Below, one piece after another: positions 45,231 to 46,516 of a DNA stretch of 46,516 nucleotides (position 1 is the stretch's first letter; every line of letters begins with the position of its first letter). The DNA comes from Fidelibacterota bacterium. GTDB lineage: Bacteria; Fidelibacterota; Marinisomatia; Marinisomatales; TCS55. Location of the stretch: the NCBI GenBank assembly GCA_012964665.1, contig DTTO01000041.1, positions 1 to 46,516 on the forward strand. Reading direction: 5' to 3'. The translations under genes and the position numbers were made by a program. The notes under the pieces were generated by a model. It was not told where the DNA came from and did not search any database. It saw only the letters and a program-made list of their open reading frames with translations.

Positions 45231-46439
45231 CTAATGTTTTTTCAATCTCTTTGGCTGATCAATTTCATCCAAAAGATCGTGAAACCAATCCTGATCTGTA
45301 TTGAAGGGTTTTCCCCCTTTGATGCGATCAAAATCAATCAAACTCAACTCATCCTTGTTCTCTTCATCCAATCCTACCACACCAGATTTTCCCTCCACTG
45401 CCATTTGAGTTGCAAGCGCTCCGGATTTCATGATTAATTTTAAATCTTGTGCATTGGGTACAGCACTGCGGGCAAAATAACCGCTTTTCTGAATAAGAGT
45501 TTTATCCGCTTCCAACCGGCTAGCAAATTGTTTGGCAAACCACTGGCCTGGATTGAGAGTGTCCAGAGCAACATGTCCAAACGCATCCCGAATTACTTCT
45601 TCACCTGAGGATTCTTTTTCTTTCATGATAGTTCTCATGCCGGCCCCCTCGCTTAAAAAAATATTGATGGAGTCTTTTTTGTCCATTAGTTTGATCAATC
45701 GCTCGCACTCATCATTAAAATTTATTTCCAATTCCGGAACATAAACTGCATCTACATCCCAGCGCTGTTGGTCAATCAACAATTCTGGTAAAAAAGTCCG
45801 CTGTTTTAACCGTTTATGATATATTTGCGCCGTATAAGCTGTCAGCCAGCCACAATGCCGTCCCATCACTTCATGGATAATAAGTTGTCGTGAACTGGTC
45901 GTGTTTTCATTAGCGATATTTTCAAAAAATATAGCTCCCTGTTCAGCAGCTGTCCAGGCACCCAAAGACTGGGTAACAGGGAAGATATCATTATCCACTG
46001 TTTTAGGCAACCCTACTACAGTAAGATCATGACCATTCTTTTTTAAATAAACTGATAATTGGGCTGCTATGGTATTCGTGTCATCCCCGCCAATAACATG
46101 TAAAATATTAACGTCATCTTTCACCAGTTGATTGGCTGCTACTTCTAAAGGATCTTCCCCATCCTTAACATACCCAAGTTTCACACAGTTCTCAGCATTA
46201 GTCAATTTGACCCGGCTATTCCCAATGGGGCTTCCTCCAAAAGAATACAGGATTTCTGCTTTTTCTTTGACCGTGTTTGGAATATTAATAGATCGTCCCA
46301 GTAATAATCCCTTATACCCATTCAGATAACCCAACAGCTTCCCATCTGGTACTAGTTGATTATAATTATTAATCAGAGATCCAATAGATGCCGATAGGCA
46401 TGGCGCCAAACCGCCTGCTGTTAATAATGCAATTTTCAT
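45231..46439 (-). CDS. pfp: Phosphofructokinase, PPi-dependent type
   Basis: Phosphorylates fructose 6-phosphate; 402 residues. The phosphoryl-donor site reads GGDDT (117-121) rather than GGDGS, and the next motif is PKTVDND (145-151) with Lys146. The second Asp and the Lys are the established pattern for pyrophosphate dependence, which makes the step reversible. MGRHCGW (192-198) is the substrate motif. It lies upstream of the class I aldolase. Upstream sequence to the window end (46440-46516) shows no further gene start. ATP use is possible only if these residues are misleading. Confidence 0.94.
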   Translation of the reverse strand: MKIALLTAGGLAPCLSASIGSLINNYNQLVPDGKLLGYLNGYKGLLLGRSINIPNTVKEKAEILYSFGGSPIGNSRVKLTNAENCVKLGYVKDGEDPLEVAANQLVKDDVNILHVIGGDDTNTIAAQLSVYLKKNGHDLTVVGLPKTVDNDIFPVTQSLGAWTAAEQGAIFFENIANENTTSSRQLIIHEVMGRHCGWLTAYTAQIYHKRLKQRTFLPELLIDQQRWDVDAVYVPELEINFNDECERLIKLMDKKDSINIFLSEGAGMRTIMKEKESSGEEVIRDAFGHVALDTLNPGQWFAKQFASRLEADKTLIQKSGYFARSAVPNAQDLKLIMKSGALATQMAVEGKSGVVGLDEENKDELSLIDFDRIKGGKPFNTDQDWFHDLLDEIDQPKRLKKH

Positions 46440-46516
46440 CTATGACTTTATTTTAGAACCGGGAAATTTAACGTGGATTTTTTGTTCTCTTGCACAAAAA
46501 GTAATTATAGGCCTAT

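Overview
The window is gene-dense, AT-rich bacterial DNA with short intergenic gaps, many 1-4 nt start/stop overlaps (ATGA junctions) and no tRNA, rRNA, CRISPR array, insertion sequence or phage gene that I can recognise. Several secreted proteins and beta-barrel-like proteins ending in an aromatic residue point to a Gram-negative (diderm) marine heterotroph. The gene mix (class I aldolase with PPi-type phosphofructokinase, a Mycobacterium-type RpiB, a beta-oxidation operon resembling Bacillus fadNAE, an RND/LolA-like/porin envelope cluster) would suit Marinimicrobia (SAR406) or a relative. That placement is an inference without a marker gene.

Layout. 1-1880: oxidative-stress block with the N-terminal half of katG, a perR regulator, a long palindromic operator and a divergent small Cys-rich protein, closed by a bidirectional terminator. 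1883-16530, all on the minus strand: a run of 13 genes read from 16530 downwards. It starts with a fused FeS/NrfD membrane subunit and a large molybdopterin catalytic subunit without a Tat signal. A structured leader that I interpret as a probable Moco riboswitch follows. Then come moaA, a moaC-mogA fusion, a TauE/SafE permease, moeA, rhodanese-moeB, moaD, moaE, an SLC13-like carrier with an altered signature, a universal stress protein, glutamate dehydrogenase and a PuuD-like membrane protein. mobA (16644) is divergent from this run.

17236-21476 (minus): PAP2-like protein, OsmC, rpe, tkt, rpiB, a small non-oxidative pentose phosphate operon. 21726-26026 (plus): two secreted amidohydrolase-like proteins holding three domains, of which only one keeps the HxH metal motif. 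26136-26831: a secreted protein of unknown function. 27005-32901 (plus): TetR regulator, acyl-CoA dehydrogenase, thiolase and hydroxyacyl-CoA dehydrogenase/hydratase, a complete beta-oxidation operon with a TetR-type palindrome over its start. 33025-34816: Na/Pi cotransporter and PhoU-like protein.

34828-40017 (minus): an envelope transport operon (RND/MMPL permease, two paralogous LolA-like proteins, a DUF1302-like barrel). 40142-44062 (plus): thiamine pyrophosphokinase, sodium symporter, CYTH phosphatase, two exported proteins. 44172-46439 (minus): phosphofructokinase and class I aldolase.

The most interesting system is the molybdoenzyme locus. Apoenzyme, cofactor pathway and anion transporters lie in one directional cluster, and a putative cofactor-sensing RNA sits exactly between the enzyme genes and the cofactor genes. 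The missing Tat signal, NrfD-type anchor and TauE/SLC13 carriers fit a cytoplasm-facing sulfur-oxyanion oxidoreductase resembling SoeABC, but the substrate is not proven by sequence.
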